Shown piece by piece: positions 17,006 through 26,585 of a DNA stretch of 64,000 nucleotides. Both the position numbers and the translations under genes were made by a program. The notes beneath the pieces are model-generated. The model was given only the letters and a program-made list of their open reading frames with translations. It was not told the origin of the DNA and searched no databases. Location: assembly GCF_030908385.1 (NCBI RefSeq), contig NZ_CP133091.1, positions 1,052,501 to 1,116,500 of the forward strand, given 5' to 3'. The DNA is from Mangrovimonas sp. YM274. GTDB taxonomy: Bacteria; Bacteroidota; Bacteroidia; Flavobacteriales; Flavobacteriaceae. Each line of letters begins with the position of its first letter. Positions within the stretch are counted from its first letter, which is position 1.

Positions 17006-20000
17006 ATGAAAAAAAGCTTACACATTTTCTTTGCCTTAATGTCTTTTTTTGGCTTTTCGCAGCAACAACAGTTTCAAATTACTTGGGGAGGGACCAAAGT
17101 CTTGGAAACCTCTGTTTCAAAAATGACCTTGCCGGCTTTCAATTCCTCCAATTATGTTTTTGATGACGAGAGGGGGCTTATCTTTTTTTCAACCTTGGAG
17201 AATGTTTCTAGGATCGATGAAAGTTCAATTGCATTGAGCAATGTTAGTTATAGTACTATTTCGAAGTCGGATTTAAAAGATTTGCCTTTGAATACAATTC
17301 CTAAATCTCCAAGGATTAAGGCGTATAATACCTCGGCCAGAGGTGTGTTGGGGGTTCAAATTGAAGTTAGCCCTATTATTGAAGATCGTGGAGTGTACAA
17401 GAAAATTACAGGGTTTACCGCGATGTATAACCTTGGAGGGGCTGCATCTCGCAATGGTCAAGGGGTTATGGATGTGCCTACTATTGGTAATTCAGTTTTA
17501 GCTAATGGGGAATGGTATAAGTTCTATGTTGATAAAACTGGTGTGTTTAGATTAACTAAGTCTTTTTTAAATGATTTGGGGGTAAATACCAATGTTGACC
17601 CAAGAACCATCAAAATCTACGGTAACGGAGGGGCAATGTTACCAATGGCAAATAGCGTAGATTATCCTTTTGATGTTATGGAAAATGCTATAGAATTTGT
17701 TGGAGAAGAGGATGGAGTTTTTAACAATGAGGATTATATATTAATGTATGCTGAAGGACCAACAGGCTACAATGAGGAGAGCGAAACAAATATAAATGCC
17801 TATACGGATAGATCTTATTATTACGTAAACATTAGTAGTGGTGAAGGGAAAAGAATTCAGGAACTTTCTCAACCAGATGCGGAACCGGACCTAGTGATTG
17901 ATACCTTTCAAGATTACCAGTTTCATGAAGTGGATGAGTACAACTTGGCAAAAATAGGTAGACGATGGTTTGGTGATCGTTTTGGTATCGAAAACGAAAA
18001 GGAGTTTACTTTTAGCTTTCCCAACTTAGTACCTTCTGAGCAGGCTAAGGTAAGGGTGTATACTGCGGCGGTTTCGGAAACTCAAACTTCCATGGCTATT
18101 AATCTTAATGGTAGCTTACTTACTAATTTTAGTTATGCCCCAATAGAAGGTGCCCTTTATGCAAGAGAGGCAAATTTTGGTGGAAATGTGACTTTGGGTT
18201 CTTCTGAGTTGGTATTTAATTTAAGTTATAACAATAATGGTAATCCGGCGTCTTATGCTTATTTAGATTTTATATCGGTAGAGGCAACAAGGGAATTGAG
18301 GTTTGAAGGCGAACAAATGCTCTTCCAAAATAATAGTGTGGCCAATATTGGAGGAGTTGTTGAATACCAGTTGTCAAATAGTAGTGCTGTTTCTCAAATT
18401 TGGGATGTCACTAATAAGTATGAGGTAAAAGGTGTTCGAAATGAAGAAAGTAATTCAGTCTTTAGTTTTAAGTCACAATCGGGATCATTACGAAATTATG
18501 TGGCAGTAACGCCATCCGATTATTATCAGCCTTTAAGAGAAAGCAGTACTTCTGTATCGAATCAGAATATCAAAGGTACTATTTTTAAAAATAGTCAAGG
18601 GGAGTTTCAGGATGTGGATTACGTTATTGTAACTCCTAATATATTAGTCTCTCAAGCGGAACGTTTGGCGCAGATTAACAGGGATCAGTATGGCCTCGTT
18701 GTAAAGATTGTGACATTGAATGAACTATATACTGAATTCAGTTCTGGAAATCAAGACATCAGTGCCATTCGAAATTTAATGAGATATGTCTACCATAATG
18801 CTAGTACACCTGAAAATAGGGTGAAATATCTGTGTCTCTTTGGAGATAGCTCCTATGATTATAAAGATAGATTACCAAACAATACAAATTTGGTGCCGTC
18901 TTGGCTATCTAAGAATAGTTTTAGTTTAACGTCTTCTTATATATCTGATGATTTTTATGGGATGATGGATGTTAATGAAGGAGATATGACTAATTCTAAC
19001 TTGTTGGATATAGCAGTGGGAAGAATTTTGGCTGAGGATTTACAGAGAGCTACCGAAATGGTAGATAAAATAGATACTTACCACAAATCTAGTTCTTACG
19101 GAAGTTGGCGTAATAATTTTGTGCTTATAGCTGATGATGTAGATGTAGCTTGGGAAAATCAACTTCAGGATACGTCTAACACGATTGGGGATATGGCCAC
19201 AAGCGAACATCCATCCATCAATGTGGTTAAAATATTTTGTGACGCCTATCAACAGCAAGCTTCAGCGGGAGGGAACACTTATCCGCAGGTGGAAGAAGCA
19301 ATTATAAAGGCAATTGAAGCAGGAGCTTTGGTAGTGAATTATTTTGGTCATGGTGGAGAAGATGGTTTGTCGAAAGAACGTATTTTCTCAAAAGCAGATT
19401 CTCAAGAATTGCAAAACACTTGTAAATATAACTGTTTTGTAACCGTGACTTGTGAATATACCAAGTTTGATGATCCACAACGACCTACTGCAGGAGAGTA
19501 TACTTATTGGAATAAGGAAGGAGGGGCTATTGCTTTAATTACAACTACGCGGCAAATTTTTATGAGTGTTGCTGTTCCCTTTAACAGTCAACTTGGAGAC
19601 TATCTTTTTGAGTTTGGAGATAATCCCCATGTATCCATTGCGGAGGCCTTGAGATTGACCAAAAACTCTTCGAGTGTTTCTGGTAATGGACAAAAATTTA
19701 TGGTATTCTCTATTGGAGATCCAGCTTTAAAATTGGCCATGCCAAGACCGGATATTCGTTTGACCAAAATTAATGATGTGCCTTTGGGTGGGGATACCGA
19801 TGTATTACAGGCTTTAGGGAAAGTGAAATTATCAGGAGAAGTTGTGGATGAGCTAGGAAGCCCAATGCCAACTTACAATGGAGTGCTAACGGCTACTGTT
19901 TTTGATAAAAATATTGAAAGACAAACTCTAGGTAATGATGGCACGACAGATAGCAACGGTGTTATCAAAATGGATTTTGAAACCCTGGGAGAAATTCTTT

Positions 20001-20869
20001 TTAAAGGACAGGTCACTGTAACAAATGGTGAATTTGAATTTGAGTTTGTTGTGCCTAGAGATATAGGAATTCCTGTAGGAAATGGAAAAGTGAGTTTCTA
20101 CGCTAAAACAGAAAATCCCTTACAAGATCAAGCCGGGGCTAGTTTTGATATTCAAGTGGGAGGCATCAATGAAAATGCAGAGGAAGATAATATTGGTCCT
20201 GTCATCAATTTGTATATGAATGACACCAATTTTGTGTCAGGAGGGATTACCAATGAGTCTCCAACATTTTTGGCGAAATTGCAGGATGATAACGGTATTA
20301 ATACGGCGAGTGGCATTGGTCATGATATTGTGGCCATTATTGACGGGGACGAAACGAATCCTATTGTTTTGAACGATTATTATACCGCCAATATTGACGA
20401 TTACCAAAATGGAGAGGTGTCTTATCCATTCCGAAATTTAGAACCCGGCTTACACACATTAACATTAAAAGCGTGGGATGTGTATAATAATTCCGCAACT
20501 TCGGAGTTACAGTTTGTGGTTCATGATAAGGATCAAGAACTGGTTATTAATAATGTGTTGAATTATCCAAACCCGTTTGTGGACTATACCGAATTTTGGT
20601 TCAACCACAATAGTTCTGGCAATTTGGACGTTTCTATACAAATATTTACCGTGTCCGGTAAATTAGTACGTACATTAAATGGGCAAACCAATGCCGATGG
20701 TGAATGTTGTAATCAGGGAACGTCATCATTATCAAGAAGTATCACTTGGGATGGAAGAGACGATTTTGGAGAAAAAATAGGAAAAGGGGTTTATATATAT
20801 AAACTAAAAGTAAGATCAAACCTATTAAATAAGCAGGTGGAGAAAATCCAAAAGCTTGTGATACTATAA
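17006..20869 (+). CDS. porU: type IX secretion system sortase/peptidase PorU
   Basis: PorU is the C25-like (gingipain-type) cell-surface enzyme that removes the C-terminal sorting domain from T9SS cargo and joins the cargo to anionic LPS. The 1287-residue product has a signal peptide ending near FSQ (about 16-18). A long beta N-terminal region is followed by the peptidase C25 domain, with the catalytic His in VVNYFGHGGEDGLS and the Cys in CFVTVTCEYTKFD (about residue 815). It ends with a FlgD-like/C-terminal beta domain (LNYPNPFVDYTEFWF, ITWDGRDDFGEKIGKGVYIYKL). I chose the ATG at 17006 rather than the in-frame TTG at 17000, because MKKS is a normal signal start. porV follows after 61 bases. 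Confidence 0.96.
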   Translation: MKKSLHIFFALMSFFGFSQQQQFQITWGGTKVLETSVSKMTLPAFNSSNYVFDDERGLIFFSTLENVSRIDESSIALSNVSYSTISKSDLKDLPLNTIPKSPRIKAYNTSARGVLGVQIEVSPIIEDRGVYKKITGFTAMYNLGGAASRNGQGVMDVPTIGNSVLANGEWYKFYVDKTGVFRLTKSFLNDLGVNTNVDPRTIKIYGNGGAMLPMANSVDYPFDVMENAIEFVGEEDGVFNNEDYILMYAEGPTGYNEESETNINAYTDRSYYYVNISSGEGKRIQELSQPDAEPDLVIDTFQDYQFHEVDEYNLAKIGRRWFGDRFGIENEKEFTFSFPNLVPSEQAKVRVYTAAVSETQTSMAINLNGSLLTNFSYAPIEGALYAREANFGGNVTLGSSELVFNLSYNNNGNPASYAYLDFISVEATRELRFEGEQMLFQNNSVANIGGVVEYQLSNSSAVSQIWDVTNKYEVKGVRNEESNSVFSFKSQSGSLRNYVAVTPSDYYQPLRESSTSVSNQNIKGTIFKNSQGEFQDVDYVIVTPNILVSQAERLAQINRDQYGLVVKIVTLNELYTEFSSGNQDISAIRNLMRYVYHNASTPENRVKYLCLFGDSSYDYKDRLPNNTNLVPSWLSKNSFSLTSSYISDDFYGMMDVNEGDMTNSNLLDIAVGRILAEDLQRATEMVDKIDTYHKSSSYGSWRNNFVLIADDVDVAWENQLQDTSNTIGDMATSEHPSINVVKIFCDAYQQQASAGGNTYPQVEEAIIKAIEAGALVVNYFGHGGEDGLSKERIFSKADSQELQNTCKYNCFVTVTCEYTKFDDPQRPTAGEYTYWNKEGGAIALITTTRQIFMSVAVPFNSQLGDYLFEFGDNPHVSIAEALRLTKNSSSVSGNGQKFMVFSIGDPALKLAMPRPDIRLTKINDVPLGGDTDVLQALGKVKLSGEVVDELGSPMPTYNGVLTATVFDKNIERQTLGNDGTTDSNGVIKMDFETLGEILFKGQVTVTNGEFEFEFVVPRDIGIPVGNGKVSFYAKTENPLQDQAGASFDIQVGGINENAEEDNIGPVINLYMNDTNFVSGGITNESPTFLAKLQDDNGINTASGIGHDIVAIIDGDETNPIVLNDYYTANIDDYQNGEVSYPFRNLEPGLHTLTLKAWDVYNNSATSELQFVVHDKDQELVINNVLNYPNPFVDYTEFWFNHNSSGNLDVSIQIFTVSGKLVRTLNGQTNADGECCNQGTSSLSRSITWDGRDDFGEKIGKGVYIYKLKVRSNLLNKQVEKIQKLVIL

Positions 20870-20885
20870 TAAACAATTATATTTG
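20856..20885 (+). promoter_or_regulatory. promoter for porV
   Basis: TTG (20856-20858) is followed after 19 bp by a perfect TATATTTG (20878-20885). The -33 element overlaps the end of porU. porV starts 46 bases later, so porV can be transcribed apart from porU. Confidence 0.8.
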
Positions 20886-20930
20886 CGAGTGCTTGTTTGG
20901 CACAATTAGAGAAGAATTTTAACTAATACC

Positions 20931-22187
20931 ATGAAAAAATACTTTTTAATACTTATCACACTAACTGCTTTCAATGTTTCAAGAGCTCAAAACAATACAG
21001 TAGTCATACCGGATCAAAATGATTCTAGAGTAATTACCACTGCTGTACCATTTTTATTGATTGCATCGGATGCAAGAGCTGGTGCTTTGGGAGATATGGG
21101 GGTAGCAACAGGCGTTGATACTTATTCCCAACAATGGAACCCTTCAAAATATGCCTTTTCAGAAACAAAATCGGGTTTTGGAGTTAGTTATACACCGTAT
21201 TTAAGTAAGTTGGTGAATGATATTTTTTTAGGAAACATCACTTACTTTAATAGAATTAATGAAAATAGTGCCTTTGCAGCGAGTTTTAAATACTTTAGTT
21301 TAGGTGAAATTGAGTTGGTTCAAGATGAATTTTCTCAAGCATTAATTGAAAAACCAAATGAATTGACTGTGGATGTATCTTATTCTTTAAGGTTGGCAGA
21401 TCAGTTTTCTATGGCGGTAGCCATGCGTTATTTACGTTCAGATTTAAGAATTCAGGCTGTAGATGCCAATGCAAGTGCTGCTGGTTCCATAGGTGTTGAT
21501 ATAGCAGGGTACTATCAGTCTGAAGAAATGGCTTATAACGATTTCAATGGCCGTTGGAGAGGTGGTTTTGCGATTCAGAACATTGGACCTACGATCAAAT
21601 ATGATGATGCCGGAAGGGAAAACTTTATTCCTACAACGTTGCGATTAGGTGGTGGTTTCGATTTTATTTTCGATAACTATAACAAATTGTCTGTTACAGG
21701 TGAAGTGACTAAGTTATTGGTGCCAACGCCTCCTATTAGAGGGAATGAATACGAGTATATAGACAATAATGGAAATAGTGAATATGATGACGGAGATGAT
21801 GAATTGGTAGGCTATCCAAATAGCCCAGTTAGCACCAATGTCATTGTTGATGGAAAAGATGATAATGTAAGTTTCTTCAAAGGAATGTTCCAGTCGTTTG
21901 GTGATGCACCTGGAGGCTTTAAAGAAGAAATGCAAGAGATAACTTGGGCCCTTAGTGCCGAGTATCGTTATCAAGAAGCCTTTGCGTTTAGGGCTGGATA
22001 TTTCCACGAAAGTGAAGTTAAGGGAGCTAGACAGTTTTTTGCCCTTGGAGCAGGATTCAAATATTCTATGGTAAATATAGATATGTCTTACCTGTTCTCG
22101 GCTTCAAAAGTTCAAAGTCCATTGGAAGGGACTTTACGTTTCTCTTTGTCGTTTAACTTCGGAGACGGCGAATACATGGAATATTAA
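20931..22187 (+). CDS. porV: type IX secretion outer-membrane protein PorV
   Basis: PorV (LptO) is a FadL-like outer-membrane beta-barrel that carries T9SS cargo from the translocon to PorU and is needed for secretion of most type A cargo. The 418-residue product has a signal peptide (about 1-19, ending RAQ) and the conserved N-terminal ATAVPFLLIASDARAGALGD-like motif (here ITTAVPFLLIASDARAGALG). A barrel with alternating hydrophobic strands ends in LRFSLSFNFGDGEYMEY. An acidic loop of about 40 residues near 275-300 (EYIDNNGNSEYDDGDDE) is extracellular by inference. A terminator follows. Confidence 0.96.
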   Translation: MKKYFLILITLTAFNVSRAQNNTVVIPDQNDSRVITTAVPFLLIASDARAGALGDMGVATGVDTYSQQWNPSKYAFSETKSGFGVSYTPYLSKLVNDIFLGNITYFNRINENSAFAASFKYFSLGEIELVQDEFSQALIEKPNELTVDVSYSLRLADQFSMAVAMRYLRSDLRIQAVDANASAAGSIGVDIAGYYQSEEMAYNDFNGRWRGGFAIQNIGPTIKYDDAGRENFIPTTLRLGGGFDFIFDNYNKLSVTGEVTKLLVPTPPIRGNEYEYIDNNGNSEYDDGDDELVGYPNSPVSTNVIVDGKDDNVSFFKGMFQSFGDAPGGFKEEMQEITWALSAEYRYQEAFAFRAGYFHESEVKGARQFFALGAGFKYSMVNIDMSYLFSASKVQSPLEGTLRFSLSFNFGDGEYMEY

Positions 22188-22210
22188 TAGACAATTCTAT
22201 TACGATATCT

Positions 22211-22248
22211 AAAAGCACTATTCTTTGGAATGGTGCTTTTTTTCTTTT
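22211..22248 (+). terminator. terminator after porV
   Basis: The stem AAAAGCACTATTC / GAATGGTGCTTTT has one T-G wobble and a short loop and is followed by a T-rich run. Confidence 0.85.
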
Positions 22249-22328
22249 CAATGGTCCCAATTCATAATTGTAGAGTAGGAAATTCATTTGTGGATATATT
22301 TTTTTATCTTTAAGAGATAACTGATTAT

Positions 22329-22811
22329 ATGAAAGAGGTTAAAATTGAGTCCGTATTTCAAGTTTATGAGGGGATTTTGGAGTTGCCTGAAGATTTACAG
22401 GAACTTATGCAAAAGGCCATAGAGGCAAGACAAAAGGCCTATGCCCCTTATTCCAAGTTTTATGTGGGAGTAGCTCTTTTGTTGGATAATAACGAAGTGG
22501 TTTTAGGTAGCAACCAAGAAAACGCTTCCTATCCATCTGGACTTTGCGCCGAAAGGACGGCTATTTATTATGCCGGTGCTCAATACCCAAAAGCAAAGAT
22601 TTTGAAAATGGCCATTACGGCGGCGTCCCAATTAAGAACTACTTTAGAGCCAATACCACCATGTGGCGCCTGTAGGCAGTCAATTTCTGAATATGAAATT
22701 CGTCAGAAAAGCCCCATTGAAATGTATTTTATGGGAGAACGGGGAAAAGTAGTCAGATCTTACTCTTTATCAAATCTCTTGCCTTTGATATTTGATAAAT
22801 CCCAGCTATAA
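22329..22811 (+). CDS. cdd: cytidine deaminase
   Basis: This enzyme deaminates cytidine and deoxycytidine to uridine forms in pyrimidine salvage. The 160-residue product is the small tetrameric type. Zinc ligands and the catalytic Glu are in LCAERTAIYYAG (CAE, about 76-78) and PPCGACRQSISEY (CxxC, about 114-117). The substrate loop YAPYSKFYVGVALL is near 38-51. It lies between porV and the pyruvate dehydrogenase genes, a position conserved in many Flavobacteria. Confidence 0.95.
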   Translation: MKEVKIESVFQVYEGILELPEDLQELMQKAIEARQKAYAPYSKFYVGVALLLDNNEVVLGSNQENASYPSGLCAERTAIYYAGAQYPKAKILKMAITAASQLRTTLEPIPPCGACRQSISEYEIRQKSPIEMYFMGERGKVVRSYSLSNLLPLIFDKSQL

Positions 22812-22898
22812 CGTTTTCGGTAAATTTTTGTGAAATACGGTTTTTCATTAATAACTAATGTAGTATTTTTGTTATTCCGTTTATTAAATTAACGCCAA

Positions 22899-23897
22899 AT
22901 GCAAAAAATAACAAAAGAAGTTTACCTGAAATGGTATGAGGACATGTTGTTCTGGAGAAAGTTTGAAGATAAGCTTGCTGCAGTGTATATTCAACAAAAA
23001 GTTAGAGGATTTCTTCACTTATACAATGGTCAAGAAGCTGTTTTGGCAGGAGCTTTACACGCTATGGACCTGTCAAAAGATAAAATGATAACAGCTTATC
23101 GTAACCACGTACAGCCAATAGGTATGGGAGAAGATCCTAGGCGAGTAATGGCAGAGTTGTATGGGAAAGCTACAGGTACCTCTCAAGGACTTGGTGGTTC
23201 CATGCATATTTTCTCCAAAAAACATGGTTTTTATGGTGGTCACGGTATTGTTGGTGGACAAATTCCATTAGGAGCTGGTATGGCTTTTGGTGATAAGTAC
23301 AAAGGAAGTGATGCCGTAACAATTTGTTGTTTTGGTGATGGAGCTGCTCGTCAAGGATCCTTACACGAAACTTTTAACTTGGCAATGCTTTGGAAGCTTC
23401 CAGTTGTATTTGTGTGTGAAAACAACGGATATGCCATGGGAACCTCGGTAGAGCGTACAGCAAACCATACCGATGTTTGGAAGTTAGGATTGGGGTATGA
23501 AATGCCTTCTGGACCAGTAGACGGAATGAATCCGGTTAAAGTGGCCGAAGCATTCGATGAAGCTATCCAAAGAGCTCGTAGAGGGGAAGGACCAACCTTC
23601 TTGGAATTAAAGACCTACCGATATAGAGGTCACTCAATGAGTGATGCTCAGCATTATAGAACCAAGGAAGAGGTTGAAGAGTACAAGAAAATTGACCCGA
23701 TTACTCAGGTAAAAGATATCATTTTAGAAAAGAAATACGCTTCAGAGGCCGATATAAAGAAAATTGACAAACGTGTTAAGGATTTAGTGTCAGAGTGTGA
23801 GAAATTTGCAGAAGAATCTCCATTCCCGGAACTAAATGTAATGTACGATGCGGTTTATGAGCAAGAAGATTATCCATTTATACAAACTAAACTATAA
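22899..23897 (+). CDS. pdhA: pyruvate dehydrogenase E1 component, alpha subunit
   Basis: This is the thiamin-diphosphate-binding alpha chain of the alpha2beta2 E1 that decarboxylates pyruvate in the pyruvate dehydrogenase complex. At 332 residues it fits the family. The ThDP motif runs from CFGDGAARQGSLHE to CENNGYAMGTS (about 142-181), and the phosphorylation-loop-like YRYRGHSMSD is near 242-251. E2 follows 7 bases after the stop, but the beta chain (E1beta) and E3 are not in this window and must be elsewhere. Acetoin dehydrogenase is a weaker alternative. Confidence 0.93.
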   Translation: MQKITKEVYLKWYEDMLFWRKFEDKLAAVYIQQKVRGFLHLYNGQEAVLAGALHAMDLSKDKMITAYRNHVQPIGMGEDPRRVMAELYGKATGTSQGLGGSMHIFSKKHGFYGGHGIVGGQIPLGAGMAFGDKYKGSDAVTICCFGDGAARQGSLHETFNLAMLWKLPVVFVCENNGYAMGTSVERTANHTDVWKLGLGYEMPSGPVDGMNPVKVAEAFDEAIQRARRGEGPTFLELKTYRYRGHSMSDAQHYRTKEEVEEYKKIDPITQVKDIILEKKYASEADIKKIDKRVKDLVSECEKFAEESPFPELNVMYDAVYEQEDYPFIQTKL

Positions 23898-23904
23898 GTA
23901 AGTT

Positions 23905-25524
23905 ATGGCAGAAGTAATTAATATGCCGCGTTTGAGCGATACAATGGAAGAAGGAACTGTTGCTTCCTGGCTTAAAAATGTTGGTGATAAAGTTGAAGAA
24001 GGAGATATCCTAGCGGAGATTGAAACCGACAAAGCTACTATGGAGTTTGAGTCCTTTCATGAAGGAACCTTATTATATATTGGAGTTAAAGAAGGAGAGA
24101 CTACAAAAGTAGATGAACTTCTGGCCATCATAGGAGATGAAGGAGAAGATATCTCTGGTTTAATAAACGGAGGAAGTGCTGCTCCAGCGCCTACCCAGGA
24201 ACAAGCTGAAGCTCCAGCTCCTGCAAAAACAGAAACACCAAGTGCAGATGTTGCCATTCCAGAAGGTGTAACGGTGGTAACCATGCCACGTTTAAGTGAT
24301 ACCATGGAAGAAGGAACCGTTGCCTCTTGGTTGAAGAAAGTTGGAGATGTGGTAGAAGAAGGTGATATCTTGGCGGAAATTGAAACGGACAAAGCAACCA
24401 TGGAGTTTGAATCATTCCAATCAGGGACTTTGTTGTATGTTGGTTTGCAAGAAGGAGAGTCTGCAAAAGTAGATTCTTTGTTGGCAATCATCGGTCCTGC
24501 GGGAACAGATGTGTCTGCTATAGCTACTAACTTCACAGCGGGAGGAAGTGGCCCAGCAACTGACGCAGCTCCAACCGAGGCGCCAACAGAAGAAGCTCCT
24601 AAGGCAGAAACTGCTAAAGAAGTTGCTCCTGCTGCTGCCGATACAGCTTCCAATGGTAGATTGTTTATTTCTCCATTAGCTAAAAAAATGGCAGAAGAAA
24701 AGGGGATAAACTTATCTCAAGTTAAAGGTTCAGGAGAAAATGGACGTATCATTAAACGTGATATTGAAAACTTTAAGCCAGCTGCTGTTGAGTCGAAGGC
24801 CGCTTCAGCATCTGCTGCGCCTGTTGCTTCAGTGCAAGGTGAAGAGCAATTTGATGAAAAAGCAAATTCTCAAATGCGTAAAGTTATTGCCAAGCGTTTG
24901 TCTGAGTCTAAGTTTACGGCCCCACATTATTATTTAAATGTGGAGTTTGATATGGAAAATGCTATTGCTTTCCGTAAGCAGGTTAACGAACTTCCAGATA
25001 CCAAAATTTCATTTAATGATATGGTAGTGAAAGCTTGTGCTATGGCACTTAAGCAACATCCTCAAGTAAACTCGCAATGGTTTGCTGATAAAATGAGGTT
25101 GAACCACCATGTGCATATTGGGGTAGCTGTTGCCGTTGAAGATGGATTGGTTGTGCCAGTAGTGAAGTTTGCAAACGAATTGAGTTTGTCACAAATTGGT
25201 GCTGCTGTTAAGGATTATGCCGGTAGAGCTAGAAACAAAAAATTGACACCTCAAGAAATGGAAGGTAGTACCTTTACAGTTTCTAACTTAGGAATGTTTG
25301 GTATTGAAAGTTTCACTTCAATTATCAATCAGCCTAACTCTGCAATTCTTTCTGTAGGAGCCATTGTTGAAAAACCTGTAGTTAAAAATGGGCAGATTGT
25401 TGTTGGACACACCATGAAATTGTGTTTAGCATGTGACCATAGAACAGTAGATGGTGCAACGGGAGCACAGTTCTTACAAACTTTAAAGAACTATATTGAA
25501 AATCCAGTGGCGATGTTTGTATAA
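23905..25524 (+). CDS. pdhC: dihydrolipoamide acetyltransferase (E2) with two lipoyl domains
   Basis: E2 forms the core of the pyruvate dehydrogenase complex and passes the acetyl group from lipoamide to CoA. The 539 residues hold two nearly identical lipoyl domains (about 1-78 and 123-200), each with ETDKATMEFES around the lipoylated Lys. They are separated by Ala/Pro/Glu linkers. A peripheral-subunit-binding domain (FISPLAKKMAEEKGINLSQV, about 253-290) is followed by the catalytic domain (about 315-539), with the active-site motif DHRTVDGATG near its C terminus. The first and second lipoyl domains share long identical stretches, so they arose by internal duplication. It is co-transcribed with pdhA, and a terminator follows. 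Confidence 0.96.
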   Translation: MAEVINMPRLSDTMEEGTVASWLKNVGDKVEEGDILAEIETDKATMEFESFHEGTLLYIGVKEGETTKVDELLAIIGDEGEDISGLINGGSAAPAPTQEQAEAPAPAKTETPSADVAIPEGVTVVTMPRLSDTMEEGTVASWLKKVGDVVEEGDILAEIETDKATMEFESFQSGTLLYVGLQEGESAKVDSLLAIIGPAGTDVSAIATNFTAGGSGPATDAAPTEAPTEEAPKAETAKEVAPAAADTASNGRLFISPLAKKMAEEKGINLSQVKGSGENGRIIKRDIENFKPAAVESKAASASAAPVASVQGEEQFDEKANSQMRKVIAKRLSESKFTAPHYYLNVEFDMENAIAFRKQVNELPDTKISFNDMVVKACAMALKQHPQVNSQWFADKMRLNHHVHIGVAVAVEDGLVVPVVKFANELSLSQIGAAVKDYAGRARNKKLTPQEMEGSTFTVSNLGMFGIESFTSIINQPNSAILSVGAIVEKPVVKNGQIVVGHTMKLCLACDHRTVDGATGAQFLQTLKNYIENPVAMFV

Positions 25525-25544
25525 CATTTGCCTTTTAAATACTA

Positions 25545-25578
25545 AAAAAAGCCATTACAAGTCAGTAATGGCTTTTTT
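25545..25578. terminator. bidirectional terminator between pdhC and the cupin gene
   Basis: The stem AAAAAGCCATTAC / GTAATGGCTTTTT with loop AAGTCA is flanked by A-run and T-run. It lies between convergent genes. Confidence 0.93.
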
Positions 25579-25609
25579 GTTTTAAGTATAGAAACTTTTA
25601 TTCCAAAGG

Positions 25610-26086
25610 CTATTTACCTATGGGAATAGCATTGAAAGGGTCAACCAAAGCAATAAATAGCACACACGGCCCTTTATTGAGGCATTTCGCCTTATGAGGT
25701 TTTCCTGCCGGACCATAGGCGTATGTTCCTGCTTTAAGAAGGCTTGTTGGCTCATTTTCGTAAGTTACTTCCAATTCTCCTGAAATTAAAATCATGCGCT
25801 CTGGAGAATTATGTGTATGCTTAATGACTTCCGTATTGGGTTCAATCTTGAAAAAGAAATCCAAATTCGGTTTGGTGATGTCCCCGTTTAAAATGGTAAA
25901 AGTGCAACCCGGAAAAAAGTCTGGTGCGGGATTCCATTTTAAATCTTTGTCATGAATAGTCTTTGCAATTGACAGTTCGCTATAAGTTCCGTCTCCTTTT
26001 TGGGCAATTGCCTGTGTTCCGTACCCTAAAAACAGTAAAGCAATTAAAAGAATTTTTAATGAGTACTTGTTAGTGATGATATGCAT
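25610..26086 (-). CDS. secreted cupin-domain protein
   Basis: The 158-residue product has a signal peptide (about 1-28, LLIALLFLGYGTQAIAQ). A single cupin barrel follows, with EVIKHTHNSPERMILISGE (metal-binding His pair and Glu) and a second motif GPAGKPHKAKC with one His. It probably binds a metal in the periplasm. Whether it is an enzyme or a sensor is unknown. It lies 63 bases downstream of a secreted DUF4242 protein on the same strand and is probably co-transcribed with it. Confidence 0.83.
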   Translation of the reverse strand: MHIITNKYSLKILLIALLFLGYGTQAIAQKGDGTYSELSIAKTIHDKDLKWNPAPDFFPGCTFTILNGDITKPNLDFFFKIEPNTEVIKHTHNSPERMILISGELEVTYENEPTSLLKAGTYAYGPAGKPHKAKCLNKGPCVLFIALVDPFNAIPIGK

Positions 26087-26149
26087 AATAATGGATAATT
26101 GATTACAATTTAAAACTGTAGGAACAGTGTTTGGAGATCGTGGCCACCA

Positions 26150-26551
26150 TTATTGTTTGGCAGTAGCGGTAGAAGGGTCAATTATTACCTTAACAGGAGC
26201 AACGGAGTTTGCGGGAAACCCACCTTTTTGGGCATGTTCTCTAACTAGGTCTTCATTTTTTGCCATGTAAACACAATATACTTTGTCTCCTGTTACATAG
26301 CTATGAAGCCATTTTATGTCAGATCCCATTGTGTCCAATATACCACAGGAAGTTTTTGATATGGCCTGCAGTTCTTCTGTAGTTAAATTTCCGGCTCCGG
26401 GGATGTTTCTTTCAATGACATACATGTTTAGCCCTTTGTTATTGGCCAACTCATCATTTAGAAGTTCTACAGATTTTTCTTGACCTATGGCATTGAAAGA
26501 CGCTGTAGATATCATTAAAATTAATAAAGATTTTAAAATTTTCATAATCAT
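26150..26551 (-). CDS. secreted DUF4242 (SCO4226-like) protein
   Basis: The 133-residue product has a signal peptide (about 1-23, LLILMISTASFNAIGQ) and a ferredoxin-like DUF4242 domain, with the family opening YVIERNIPGAGNLTTEELQA and the WLHSYVTGDKVYCVYMA core. A Streptomyces member of this family (SCO4226) binds nickel, but metal binding here is only inferred. The start could be the ATG at 26551 or at 26545. It heads a probable two-gene unit with the cupin. A perfect dyad lies 35 bases upstream. Confidence 0.8.
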   Translation of the reverse strand: MIMKILKSLLILMISTASFNAIGQEKSVELLNDELANNKGLNMYVIERNIPGAGNLTTEELQAISKTSCGILDTMGSDIKWLHSYVTGDKVYCVYMAKNEDLVREHAQKGGFPANSVAPVKVIIDPSTATAKQ

Positions 26552-26585
26552 AAAGATTTAAATGGTTAATTGAATGTTCTTTTAA

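Noticed and set aside
24057-24653. 198-codon open frame on the minus strand opposite the E2 gene
   Set aside because: It is the shadow of the Ala/Pro linkers and duplicated lipoyl domains of E2; the product is Ser/Ala-rich and matches nothing.
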